From assembly GCA_004535785.1 (NCBI GenBank), contig SPIB01000001.1, positions 226,357-277,754 on the forward strand: DNA of 51,398 bases. The letters run 5' to 3'. This stretch comes from Gammaproteobacteria bacterium LSUCC0112 (lineage in GTDB: Bacteria; Pseudomonadota; Gammaproteobacteria; Pseudomonadales; Pseudohongiellaceae). Both the position numbers and the translations under genes were made by a program. Shown here in pieces: positions 18,983 through 26,733 of this stretch (position 1 is its first letter; the number at the start of each line of letters is the position of its first letter). The notes under the pieces are model-generated. The model had not been told where the DNA came from and did no database searches. It worked only from the letters and a program-made list of their open reading frames with translations.

Positions 18983-20026
18983 TTATTGGTTGGCAGCATC
19001 CGCTTCTGCTCGTCGTTCACCTGCCAGAATGCCCGGCAGTCCATAATTACCCTCATGGCAGGCATACTCGTAAATTCGCGAATCGCTGGCATTCAAACTC
19101 ATTTCGCCGCGCCAGGTTTGGGTGTAATACACCGGATCAGTGACTTCAAATTCATACAGAATCTGACTGTCAGACCAGCGGCTGAAGCGCTCTATAATTT
19201 TGCCCTGATCTGACAACGGCACCTGGCCACCACCGGCCTGTTGCGGGTGCAGGCTGACCGTTTCCACAACCAATGTGTCGCCGTCCCACCAGCCGATAGA
19301 GTCCCCCAGCCATTGATGTAATTCTGGTGGCCGATGTTTACCGCCGATGGGGATAATGCGCGCATCCTGATTCATCTCGACCATTATCATCAGGTAATCG
19401 TCGGTTTGCACAATCTGATAATGGTTGTTGTACAACACATTCAACATGGGTGGGCCACCGGTGCCGCCAAACCCGATCAGACATCGTTCGCCCAGTGCAC
19501 GCCCCTCGGGACCGTCATTGCCACTGAAAGTTTCACGGTATTCACGGCGCAAAACCTGCCCTTGTTCCGAGTATGGGATTCGACCATTGTCAGGCTCAAC
19601 CACCCAGGACGTCCGATATTCACCTTTCACAAAACCGAAACTGGTGCCCGGATCAATCCAGAATGCGTTATAGCCCCGGCCCATACCCAGGTCTGAACCG
19701 TCCAGCAACTCGCCTTGCTGCAGATTATCGTCAGTCGCCTGACGCACATTCTGTGGGTGATTGGCGGTCAGTCGTTCCAGCTCTTCCGGTGGAATAACCA
19801 GCGAGGTGTATTGTGGGTTACGCTGCAGATCGGTGATTGAGGCGTTGGTCCAGATACCGTGAAAATCGGGTTTGCCTGACGGAGTGCGAGGAGGTTCGTA
19901 GCCTGGCGCCTGCGCCATGACCTGACACGACAAGCCGATTAACGTGCACGCAAGCAGCAGCGAGCGCAGCGCAGGTCTGGTCGACGAGGGGTTTACCTCA
20001 ATCACGTTGCATGGGACAAAGGTCAT
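18983..20026 (-). CDS. Secreted 'RTPSGKPDF'-family protein, copy 1
   Basis: 347 residues with a signal peptide ending QVMAQA, then the family hallmark PPRTPSGKPDFHGIWTN. Later conserved-looking blocks include GERCLIGFGGTGGPPML, IGWWDGDTLVVETVSL and YTQTWRGEMSLN. Similar proteins with an RTPDGKPDxxGIW start are common in marine proteobacteria and Acidobacteria, often beside DUF6152 proteins, but I know of no defined function. A GAGGA ribosome-binding site lies about 9 bases before the ATG. A diverged paralogue is at 23517-24458. Two cysteines in the mature part could form a disulfide. Confidence 0.75.
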   Translation of the reverse strand: MTFVPCNVIEVNPSSTRPALRSLLLACTLIGLSCQVMAQAPGYEPPRTPSGKPDFHGIWTNASITDLQRNPQYTSLVIPPEELERLTANHPQNVRQATDDNLQQGELLDGSDLGMGRGYNAFWIDPGTSFGFVKGEYRTSWVVEPDNGRIPYSEQGQVLRREYRETFSGNDGPEGRALGERCLIGFGGTGGPPMLNVLYNNHYQIVQTDDYLMIMVEMNQDARIIPIGGKHRPPELHQWLGDSIGWWDGDTLVVETVSLHPQQAGGGQVPLSDQGKIIERFSRWSDSQILYEFEVTDPVYYTQTWRGEMSLNASDSRIYEYACHEGNYGLPGILAGERRAEADAANQ

Positions 20027-20264
20027 AGCCCGAATTCCTCATTCTAATAATTATTGTTGTGGAGCACGCTGAAAGCTAAACCAGTGCAGCAACAGAATCA
20101 AGTCGCACCCGCACTGTCCAGCAAAAAACCGGACGCGACAATACGACGCATTACACACCACGAACGACGGTTGATGCTGTACAACCCATACGCGTATCAT
20201 GCAGTCATCTGTTCCAACGCCCGGCAAGCGTTTTCTTAAACCGGCCAATTCGGGAATCAACACC
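20027..20264. other. Divergent intergenic region
   Basis: This 238-base spacer lies between the leftward 'GKPDF' gene and the rightward cytochrome lipoprotein. It holds a fair rightward promoter at 20171-20200. I see no repeats or RNA gene. Confidence 0.5.
20171..20200 (+). promoter_or_regulatory. Candidate promoter of cytochrome-hupE operon
   Basis: TTGATG (20171-20176) and TATCAT (20195-20200) are separated by 18 bases, 4/6 and 5/6 matches to sigma-70 hexamers. They lie 65 bases before the cytochrome lipoprotein ATG. Pattern match only. Confidence 0.4.
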
Positions 20265-20798
20265 ATGTTCTTAAATCGATCAGTAGCACGTGTTTTGTGT
20301 GTGACAGCAGTGTCATTACTGTGCCTGGCTGCGTGCAGCCAGGATACTAGCCCCCCGGCCGACGCCGACGCAGGCAAAAGCGACACATCCGCATACAACT
20401 TGACTTTGGACAACACCGAATTTATGGCGCACGTCCTTGAACCCATAGCTGATGTGTTGTGGAAATCTGCGGGCTGGATTCTCGACGAAAATGAAGGATA
20501 TTACGAACTGTACCCCACGGATGACGAGGGCTGGCTAAATGTCCATAACCATGGCGCAATGATTGTTGAAGCGGGCAATTTGATGATGCTGCCGGGCCGC
20601 GCACAAGATGGCGCCTGGACCACGTACGCGCAGGCAACCAGCACCGTTGGGCTGTCGATCATGAAGGCTGCCGATGAAAAAAATAACGAAGATCTGTTTC
20701 AGGCTGGCGCGCAACTCTATAGCGTGTGCACCGCTTGTCATCAGGCCTACAATCCTGACATTCTGTCGCGCTTTCAGCCCCGCAGTCTGACGGAATGA
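20265..20798 (+). CDS. Mono-haem cytochrome c lipoprotein
   Basis: 177 residues. The ATG at 20265 gives a lipoprotein signal ending LAAC (cysteine 24); an upstream in-frame ATG at 20199 would place 22 extra residues before the leader and is less likely. One haem site, CTACH, is at 155-159 near the C-terminus. A terminal haem motif after a mostly helical body resembles the cytochrome c'/c556 four-helix fold. It should face the periplasm as a membrane-tethered electron carrier. It heads a rightward trio with hupE and a membrane-anchor protein. A second one-haem protein of similar plan is at 22117-22572. Confidence 0.82.
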   Translation: MFLNRSVARVLCVTAVSLLCLAACSQDTSPPADADAGKSDTSAYNLTLDNTEFMAHVLEPIADVLWKSAGWILDENEGYYELYPTDDEGWLNVHNHGAMIVEAGNLMMLPGRAQDGAWTTYAQATSTVGLSIMKAADEKNNEDLFQAGAQLYSVCTACHQAYNPDILSRFQPRSLTE

Positions 20799-20832
20799 CG
20801 CGGACCATGTTGTTAACAGGTTGACGCTACTG

Positions 20833-21528
20833 ATGCTCACTAAAAACGCACTGGCTGTGTTTCTTGCCACCCTGACTGCTTGCCTGATCCCTGCTGCTGC
20901 GTTTGCACACAACATCGCGGGTGGCGATGCCGACTTTGTAACCTCCAATGCCGGCGCTGCGATTGGCCCGTTTATGTATCTGGGCGCCAAACACATGGTG
21001 ACGGGGTATGACCATCTGTTGTTTCTGGCCGGCGTAGTGTTTTTCCTGAGTCGACCCATGCAGGTCGTACAATACGTCTCGTTGTTTGCGCTTGGCCATA
21101 GTTTGACCTTGCTGATCGGCGTGCTGGCAGACATCAGTGTCAACGCCTACCTGATCGATGCCATTATTGCTTTGTCGGTGGTTTACAAAGCGCTCGAGAA
21201 CATGGGTGCGTTCAATTCGCTGGGCCGTTGGCGGCCCGATACCCGCTGGGCCGTGTTTATATTTGGCTTGTTCCATGGACTGGGTCTGTCGGCGAGTCTG
21301 CAAGAACTCAACCTGCATCCGGATGGGCTGTTAATCAATCTGATCAGCTTTAATGTGGGTGTTGAACTCGGCCAACTGACCGCGCTGACCATGATCTTGA
21401 TCGGTTTCAGCGTGTGGCGCCGTCAATCGGGTTTTAACCGCATGGCATTCACCAGCAATGCGGTGCTGATGAGTGCCGGTTTCACCCTGATGATTTATCA
21501 ATTGACCGCCTGGTTGTTAAACGCCTGA
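20833..21528 (+). CDS. HupE/UreJ-family membrane protein
   Basis: 231 residues with a cleavable N-terminal leader ending AAAFA followed by HNI, then about six membrane helices. Conserved polar motifs include MVTGYDHLLFLAGVVFFL, FALGHSLTLL, FGLFHGLGLSASL and NVGVELGQL, all typical of the HupE/UreJ-2 group. Family members are linked to nickel or cobalt (some to copper or other metal) uptake, but many, like this one, sit away from hydrogenase or urease genes and are uncharacterised. I use the ATG at 20833; TTG at 20821 is an alternative. It lies 14 bases upstream of the anchor-protein gene. Confidence 0.82.
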   Translation: MLTKNALAVFLATLTACLIPAAAFAHNIAGGDADFVTSNAGAAIGPFMYLGAKHMVTGYDHLLFLAGVVFFLSRPMQVVQYVSLFALGHSLTLLIGVLADISVNAYLIDAIIALSVVYKALENMGAFNSLGRWRPDTRWAVFIFGLFHGLGLSASLQELNLHPDGLLINLISFNVGVELGQLTALTMILIGFSVWRRQSGFNRMAFTSNAVLMSAGFTLMIYQLTAWLLNA

Positions 21529-21542
21529 TACGGAGTCTCCTG

Positions 21543-22103
21543 ATGAGTAGTGAACAGAACCCGCAACAACATCAACGCAACCTTGCCGTAGCCATCAGCG
21601 CTGCATTGGTGGCAGGGGTTGCTATATTTGTTGCTATCATTCTGCCTGCCGAGTTTGGCAGAGATCCCCTCGGAACCGGTCGATTGCTGGGATTGAGTGG
21701 TTTGACCACCACCACGGCTGATGCCTTACATCCACAACTGGAGTTCCACAAAAACGACGACGTCGAATTTTTGCTGGAACCGTTTCAGTCACTGGAATAC
21801 AAATACCTGATGGATTTGGGCAACGCTGTGGTGTTCAGCTGGTCGGCCGATGGCGAGCTGTACTTTGATTTGCACGCGGAAAACATTACTGTCGAAGATG
21901 CAGAAGAAAGCTACGCCCAAGGTGTTGCCTCACAGCAAATGGGCACTTATGAAGCGGCCTTTAACGGCATGCACGGCTGGTTCTGGGAAAACCGCGGATT
22001 TGACACCATCACACTGCGTCTGAAGACGTCCGGCTTTTTTGTCAACGCAACCGAGTTCAGAGGGGGTGGCACCAGCGATCGCTCGCCACCACCAGTGCTC
22101 TGA
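21543..22103 (+). CDS. Single-span membrane-anchored periplasmic protein
   Basis: 186 residues: a short polar N-terminus, one membrane helix at ~14-36 (AVAISAALVAGVAIFVAIILP), then a soluble, probably periplasmic domain. That domain contains FLLEPFQSLEYKYLMDLG, VVFSWSADGELYFDLHAE and GMHGWFWENRGFDTITLRL. I have seen this family called 'transmembrane anchor protein', usually next to HupE-type genes. A GGAG ribosome-binding site lies in the 14-base gap after hupE, indicating co-expression. The conserved tryptophans and acidic residues suggest ligand or metal binding, but that is inference. Confidence 0.75.
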   Translation: MSSEQNPQQHQRNLAVAISAALVAGVAIFVAIILPAEFGRDPLGTGRLLGLSGLTTTTADALHPQLEFHKNDDVEFLLEPFQSLEYKYLMDLGNAVVFSWSADGELYFDLHAENITVEDAEESYAQGVASQQMGTYEAAFNGMHGWFWENRGFDTITLRLKTSGFFVNATEFRGGGTSDRSPPPVL

Positions 22104-22116
22104 GCTCATGGCCACC

Positions 22117-22572
22117 TCAGCGGGTGGCCATATGACAATTTTCGCAGGATTCATAAAGCGCATTGTTCAGCTCTTCCAGCGCCGGCAAGTCTTTGGCCTG
22201 CGCCGCTTTATACGCAGCCACCGCGGCATCACGCATCAGCAGGCTGTCCCGTATCCATTGATCCTGATCCCGCAGGTATCCCGGGATCAGCAAGAGATTG
22301 GCGGACTCAGCCAGCATCAGTGTTTTGTTCTCCAGTTGCCGCCAGTCGTCATCACTTTGTGGCGGCGTACGTGAAACATAAAACACCGCGTCCGAGGTGG
22401 GTTGCACAATCCGGGTCATCAACTCCGACATGCTGGCACTGGCTTGCGGCGCCGCGTTATCCGCGGCCAATGCGGTCATGGTCAACACCACGCCCGCCAA
22501 ACCCAATCCGCCAAGCAGGCGCAACGGCGCGCGTTTCACCCTGTCTGTCACGTTGTTATGCGTTTTCATCAT
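22117..22572 (-). CDS. Secreted mono-haem cytochrome c
   Basis: 151 residues with a twin-basic N-terminus, a hydrophobic leader cleaved after about ALA (residue 36), and one haem motif CENCH at 143-147 close to the C-terminus. The helical body (LMTRIVQPTSDAVFYV, AAVAAYKAAQAKDLPALEEL) and terminal haem resemble the cytochrome c'/c556 class. It is convergent with the HupE-anchor operon (13 bases between stops). It shares with the cytochrome at 20265-20798 the W-x-x-L/V, PG and terminal CxxCH layout, which suggests two family members serving one pathway. Confidence 0.82.
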   Translation of the reverse strand: MMKTHNNVTDRVKRAPLRLLGGLGLAGVVLTMTALAADNAAPQASASMSELMTRIVQPTSDAVFYVSRTPPQSDDDWRQLENKTLMLAESANLLLIPGYLRDQDQWIRDSLLMRDAAVAAYKAAQAKDLPALEELNNALYESCENCHMATR

Positions 22573-22648
22573 CCCCTCTCACTGCACACTGTTAGCAGAA
22601 TGCGGTTGCTGAATATCTCAAAACCAACTCGTACAAAATTAGCACATA

Positions 22649-22690
22649 AAAAAAGCGCCTGATTGATCATCATCAATCAAGCGCTTTTTT
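22649..22690. terminator. Bidirectional Rho-independent terminator
   Basis: AAAAAAGCGC, a bulged C, TGATTGAT (22660-22667), loop CATC, ATCAATCA (22672-22679), a single mismatch, then GCGCTTTTTT. A-run and T-run on opposite sides allow termination on either strand. It lies 59 bases beyond the stop of the leftward DUF6152 gene and upstream of the leftward cytochrome gene, so its main job is to end DUF6152 transcription. Confidence 0.9.
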
Positions 22691-22748
22691 ATAGTCAGAC
22701 TACTTTATACCGCCAGATCATCGGCTTGCGCCGCTATCCAGCTGTGTA

Positions 22749-23198
22749 TTAATTGTCTTCGGGATCAGCACCATCTTGCGGAGCACCGATACCTGAGGAT
22801 CCCATGAACAGTTTACGACCATCCGGGAAGGTAATATCACGGCCATTTGCGCGGCAAGCAGGTGTGCACAGACGGTCCTTACTCTGGTAACCGGTTACTA
22901 CAATTTCGGTACCGATTTCGAGTGAGCCACGGTTGATGCCACGACGCAGCAGTGTGTTTGGCGTGCCGCCTTCGGCCATCCAAGCCTGTTCAGTACCATC
23001 TTCATTGGTGTGACGCAGGTGAATCCAGGAGTGAGGGTTGATCCACTCAACACGTGTGATCGGACCGCGCAATGCCACTGGCAGGTTGGCATCAAATTCA
23101 GCGGAAAACGCATGGTGTGCGGTTGCCGGTGATTGCATGCCGATGGCAGCGATGCCACCAACCACTGCTACTGCAGCTACAAGCAATTTCATTTTCAT
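22749..23198 (-). CDS. DUF6152-like secreted protein
   Basis: 149 residues with a Sec leader (MKMKLLVAAVAVVGGIAAIG...) leading to ATAHHAFSAEFDAN. The HHAF-x-AEFD start and the ITRVEWINPHSWIHL block are hallmarks of the family I know as DUF6152. It also contains GTPNTLLRRGINRGSLEIG, an OB/beta-barrel-like pattern, and two cysteines (DRLCTPACRANG). Such proteins usually accompany 'RTPDGKPD' proteins, two of which are in this island. Function is unknown; export to the periplasm or outside is clear. Its transcript ends at the hairpin at 22649-22690. Confidence 0.8.
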   Translation of the reverse strand: MKMKLLVAAVAVVGGIAAIGMQSPATAHHAFSAEFDANLPVALRGPITRVEWINPHSWIHLRHTNEDGTEQAWMAEGGTPNTLLRRGINRGSLEIGTEIVVTGYQSKDRLCTPACRANGRDITFPDGRKLFMGSSGIGAPQDGADPEDN

Positions 23199-23516
23199 AC
23201 AAATTTCCCCTATTCAATGAGCTAAGCTGAAAACAATGTTACACCAGGTGGCCAACCTCATCCATCGCAATGATGGTCTGCCTGACGACTGCTACCGGTA
23301 TCTGGTCTCATTATCCGGTACGCGCCTTAACCTTGACTTAACGCTGCGGGCAGGCCTGATGCCAGGACTACCTCGCATTAACTTCTCTTGTTTTGTTCAT
23401 ATTTACTACCGGTACAGTTGATCTGCAAGTGAGCTGGCCAACACAGACCCGGTTTTAAATGATTAGTTGATCAGACTTAAGGTTTGATCAACTAATCAGC
23501 AAGCTGTGAAAGTTTT
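23199..23516. other. Intergenic region with a large inverted repeat
   Basis: These 318 bases lie between two leftward genes and should carry the DUF6152 promoter on the minus strand. GATAAT on the minus strand (complement of 23312-23317 region) is a possible -10. The only striking structure is the inverted repeat at 23461-23497. I see no coding sequence or RNA gene. Confidence 0.5.
23461..23497. repeat. 13-bp perfect inverted repeat (possible terminator or operator)
   Basis: GATTAGTTGATCA (23461-23473) is exactly complementary to TGATCAACTAATC (23485-23497). The 11-base centre GACTTAAGGTT can extend the stem by a few more pairs. It lies 20 bases beyond the stop of the leftward 'GKPDL' gene, which suggests a transcript-end hairpin. 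No proper T-run follows on the minus strand, so an operator or an RNA-stabilising hairpin is also possible. Confidence 0.7.
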
Positions 23517-24458
23517 TCAGAACGGCATTGTCATGCCTTCGATTGGTCGGCCTTTTCGGAAGCGACCAAACAGCAATTCTTCCACAAACTCGACACACTT
23601 GAATTGGGGCAGCTCGAAGTCTTTTTCAAGTCTTCGGTACAAAGGCATGCTGATTGTCCAAGGCTCGGTGTAGAGCTGGGGATCAACAATGGTTGCAGTG
23701 TATTCAATGGTGTTTTTGTCGATCATTGTGTAGCGCTCGGTCACTTTCGATTCCCATGACCGATAGTTACCGGCACGGTCATACCAGGTGGAGTCAATCA
23801 GGCCACTGACTTCAACCACAAACGTATCACCATCCCAAGTACCATAAGACTGCCCCATCCATGAATCAATGGGTGCTTCACCCGGATCTTCGAGGTAAAT
23901 GTTCCTTACTGCACCAGCAAACGAGTAGGCAATAAAAAACGCACTGTTACTTTGGAAAATCTGGAAAGGATGCGGCAAATAGGTTGCGCGAGGCACGCCT
24001 GGCATGAAGCATTTTACTTCCGGATCACGATCCAGCCAGTTTTCGCGATTTTCGTCACGACGGGCCAACGCTTCCGGTTTGTAGGGGATATACCCGTTAT
24101 TGGTGGTGATCACGCCCTGACTGGCGGGTACAGCACCGACCGCACCCATGGCAACCACCTCGGGGGCAGGTACCGGAACAAAATCACCGGGAACCATTGC
24201 AAACGCAGACTTGGGCGGCGCTGGCTCCAGATTATTGTTTGCAGTCGTCAGCACTTGCCAGATACCGTTCAGATCCGGCTTGCCATCCGGAGTCCTCGGA
24301 ATCGCAGACATCATAGCGCTTTGAGCTTCTGCAACTGACGCTGTCGGGTTACTGGTGGTTGTTTGTGTATCGCTGGGTGAACAGGCCATGACGCCAAGTG
24401 ACATCAAAGCAGTTATTAGTGTTATTTTTTTAAACCCGTTTGGCATGTTGTTATGCAC
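23517..24458 (-). CDS. 'RTPDGKPDL'-family lipoprotein, copy 2
   Basis: 313 residues. The leader ends GVMAC (cysteine 26), so this copy is lipid-anchored, unlike the paralogue at 18983-20026. The family hallmark IPRTPDGKPDLNGIWQV follows, then WMGQSYGTWDGDTFVVEVSGL, which parallels IGWWDGDTLVVETVSL of copy 1. YTEPWTISMPLYRR parallels YTQTWRGEMSLN of copy 1. Start may be the second methionine (MPNGFKK). No catalytic motif is recognised. Co-location with DUF6152 fits the usual association of these families. Confidence 0.78.
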   Translation of the reverse strand: MHNNMPNGFKKITLITALMSLGVMACSPSDTQTTTSNPTASVAEAQSAMMSAIPRTPDGKPDLNGIWQVLTTANNNLEPAPPKSAFAMVPGDFVPVPAPEVVAMGAVGAVPASQGVITTNNGYIPYKPEALARRDENRENWLDRDPEVKCFMPGVPRATYLPHPFQIFQSNSAFFIAYSFAGAVRNIYLEDPGEAPIDSWMGQSYGTWDGDTFVVEVSGLIDSTWYDRAGNYRSWESKVTERYTMIDKNTIEYTATIVDPQLYTEPWTISMPLYRRLEKDFELPQFKCVEFVEELLFGRFRKGRPIEGMTMPF

Positions 24459-24564
24459 CTCCCCTTGTTGTCTCGCGATATAAACACTTCAGTTTTTCAG
24501 TGTCAAGCCTATTAAAGTCAGCCGCTCACCGACGAGACAACTATCCGCGAGCGGCCAAGAAATA

Positions 24565-24918
24565 TTATTTTTTTGTACCAACAAAGTTACCTTGGCCCAT
24601 GTCACCCAGATTTAGCGTGCCTTTCAGGGTGCCGTCAGCCTGTAATTCACCTGCATATTTGATTGAACCCATCTGGCTCGCCAGTGTGAACTCAAAGGCA
24701 TTTCCGTCGGCTTTGCCAGTAAAGTCGGCGTTGCCCAACTGCCCGGAGTACTTACCGGTGATGGTTCCATCAGCGGCCTGTTGCATGACAACACCTGCGT
24801 TGCCGGAACCTGCACCCGGGATCTCAACGGCAAAATTCCAGTCACCACTGACATCCGCAAACGCCAATTGAGTGAACAACATGGCTGAACCCGCGATCAA
24901 TAACACTTTTTTCAACAT
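24565..24918 (-). CDS. Small secreted beta-rich protein
   Basis: 117 residues with a signal peptide cleaved after LAFA, then DVSGDWNFAVEIPGAGSG. The mature protein alternates short strands with G/D/N turns (GTITGKYSGQLG, ADFTGKADGNAFEFTL, IKYAGELQADGTLKGTLNLG), a lipocalin-like or small barrel pattern with no cysteines. A GAGGG ribosome-binding site precedes the ATG. Similar modules occur in exported proteins of environmental bacteria; I know no function. It is in the same orientation as the 'GKPDL' gene. Confidence 0.72.
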   Translation of the reverse strand: MLKKVLLIAGSAMLFTQLAFADVSGDWNFAVEIPGAGSGNAGVVMQQAADGTITGKYSGQLGNADFTGKADGNAFEFTLASQMGSIKYAGELQADGTLKGTLNLGDMGQGNFVGTKK

Positions 24919-25063
24919 TTCAAACCCTCGTCACATCAGTGACCTTGACTAAACGTGTGGCGAAAAGTAACAGAAAACTCAGCATTAAGATTGTCACCAG
25001 ACAAAACTTCGACGCAGCGAAACAGCAAATCGTCGCACGCAGCACCTTAGTCAGGCAGTGATG

Positions 25064-25735
25064 TCAGCTCGGCGGATCCACACGGTCGGCTTTTGATCCA
25101 TTGACGCGAAACCAGCCGGCAATGCTGTAACGATCCCTCAACGCCGGTGCAACCTCATGCGGCACCTCATCGCTCAGGAAAATAGCCACAGAGCCATACA
25201 AAGGTTGTATTTTGGCAATGGGCTCAGGCGAGTTTTCGTCGTAAATGACCAATTCGCCGCCCTCAGCGCTTTGCCAGGCAGGATTCAGATAGGCAACCAG
25301 AGACAAAACCCGACGCGCCCCCCGCTCAGTCTGATCAGGTTTAAACGCATCCAGATGCTTTTTATAAAAGGCGCCGGGCGCGTAGTGGGCAAAGTGTGAT
25401 TCAAAGGAGAACAGCCCTAAAAACAGCCGCCGATTCAGGTATTGCTGCAAGCGCGCGCACCAGTCCAGCCACGCTCGCTCAGTGTCATCGGCGCCTTCGA
25501 TCCAGCGGATCTGATCGCGCCGCACAAACTGATTAAGCATATGATCTGCGCTACGACCGATACCCGCGGCGGTAAAATCCGCCGGCTTCATAGCTCGGAC
25601 GCGGGCAAACAGGGCTTCCGCCAGCACGGGTGGCAAAGCATTGGGCACCACGACCCACGGGCGCTCCCGCAGTGCCAATACAAAGCGTTCAAAACAGTCT
25701 TCATCATCACCACCATCAAACTGCTCACAGATCAC
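25064..25735 (-). CDS. 2-oxoglutarate/Fe(II)-dependent oxygenase (prolyl 4-hydroxylase-like)
   Basis: 223 residues. The double-stranded beta-helix core carries the HxD iron motif in YKKHLDAFKPD (H127, D129), the distal histidine in DEVPHEV (H193) and a 2-oxoglutarate-binding arginine in DRYSIAGWF (R202). A GGELVIYD strand lies between them, as in P4H-type enzymes. The substrate is unknown, possibly a protein. The GTG start follows the stop of the upstream membrane-protein gene by 6 bases, with GGAG inside that gene's end, so the two are translated together. Confidence 0.85.
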   Translation of the reverse strand: MICEQFDGGDDEDCFERFVLALRERPWVVVPNALPPVLAEALFARVRAMKPADFTAAGIGRSADHMLNQFVRRDQIRWIEGADDTERAWLDWCARLQQYLNRRLFLGLFSFESHFAHYAPGAFYKKHLDAFKPDQTERGARRVLSLVAYLNPAWQSAEGGELVIYDENSPEPIAKIQPLYGSVAIFLSDEVPHEVAPALRDRYSIAGWFRVNGSKADRVDPPS

Positions 25736-25741
25736 CGGCAG

Positions 25742-26605
25742 TTACTCCATGCTCTGCTTCATGATCTGGTCAAGATAGGTGCTGGTGCGTGTCATTTCGT
25801 AGCGTCGGAATTTGATTCGAGGGTGCAGCTCGCGCATTCGGGAACTGAGCAACCCATGCGCCGAGTGCAACTGGGCATCGGTGATAATGCCATTGATATC
25901 GCAATCTCGCGCCAACTTCAGCAGACGATCAAAATTCACAATAAAATTTTCGGTGTGAGTGATGCGGATCTGGGTACCGTAAAACAGCGGCATTAATTCT
26001 TCACCACGCCCCGCCAGGGTCAGAAACCGGCGGGAGAATATTTCGAAATCACCCGTCGCAAACTGATGCCACATTTCCGCAAAGTCTGCCTCACTGATCG
26101 AGCCATCGCCCTGCACCCCTTTGCTGGACAACAGCAACAAACCGGTAATGCCACCCAACTGCCGGCGCGTGTTGTCGGCAATTTTAAAAAAGGTTTCCTG
26201 CCGGGCGTTTCTCTCATTGGCTGACAAGGCTTCTGCCTGACGCGCAGAGACAATATTGCTGTGGTACAACTCGCGATTGTTCTGAGCAAGAATGGTTTGC
26301 TGAATGAACAAGCCGATCACCAGCCAAAGAAAAGCCAGCGGTGCAAAAGCGCCTTCCAGAAAATTGCCCATCTCGGCAATCGGCAGGCGCACAAACGCAT
26401 GCCAGCCCACGGCTCTGGATATGTACAACGAACCCGCCAGCAACCACAGCAGCGTGACGATCAGTCCAAACTGAATCCGCCAGTCCTGACGGTAAAAATC
26501 CTTCACTTCGAGTTTGGGCGCCAAAAACGCACCGGGATCATTCAGACGCTGATCCTGTCTGGTTGCATCATGTTCCTGCTGACTGATTGTTACTTTGTTG
26601 TTCAT
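25742..26605 (-). CDS. Two-span membrane protein of unknown function
   Basis: 287 residues from the ATG giving MNNKVTISQQEHD; a GGGGGG ribosome-binding site lies just upstream, better than the in-frame start 14 codons earlier. After a polar ~50-residue N-terminus come two membrane helices (IQFGLIVTLLWLLAGSLYIS and FAPLAFLWLVIGLFIQQTIL). A long, probably cytoplasmic helical domain with heptad-like stretches follows (LSANERNARQETFFKIADNTR, and LLKLARDCDINGIITDAQ). I recognise no family. It is co-transcribed with the 2OG oxygenase downstream. Confidence 0.72.
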   Translation of the reverse strand: MNNKVTISQQEHDATRQDQRLNDPGAFLAPKLEVKDFYRQDWRIQFGLIVTLLWLLAGSLYISRAVGWHAFVRLPIAEMGNFLEGAFAPLAFLWLVIGLFIQQTILAQNNRELYHSNIVSARQAEALSANERNARQETFFKIADNTRRQLGGITGLLLLSSKGVQGDGSISEADFAEMWHQFATGDFEIFSRRFLTLAGRGEELMPLFYGTQIRITHTENFIVNFDRLLKLARDCDINGIITDAQLHSAHGLLSSRMRELHPRIKFRRYEMTRTSTYLDQIMKQSME

Positions 26606-26733
26606 TGGTCCCCCCGAACGGAGGCGCCAGCATACTGCGCGCAACAATCAAGGGTCAACGCCAGTACTGATTGAATTGCCTTGCATGGCCGAACAGCCGA
26701 TAATTCACGTCTTACCACAGAGGTCAGCTCACC

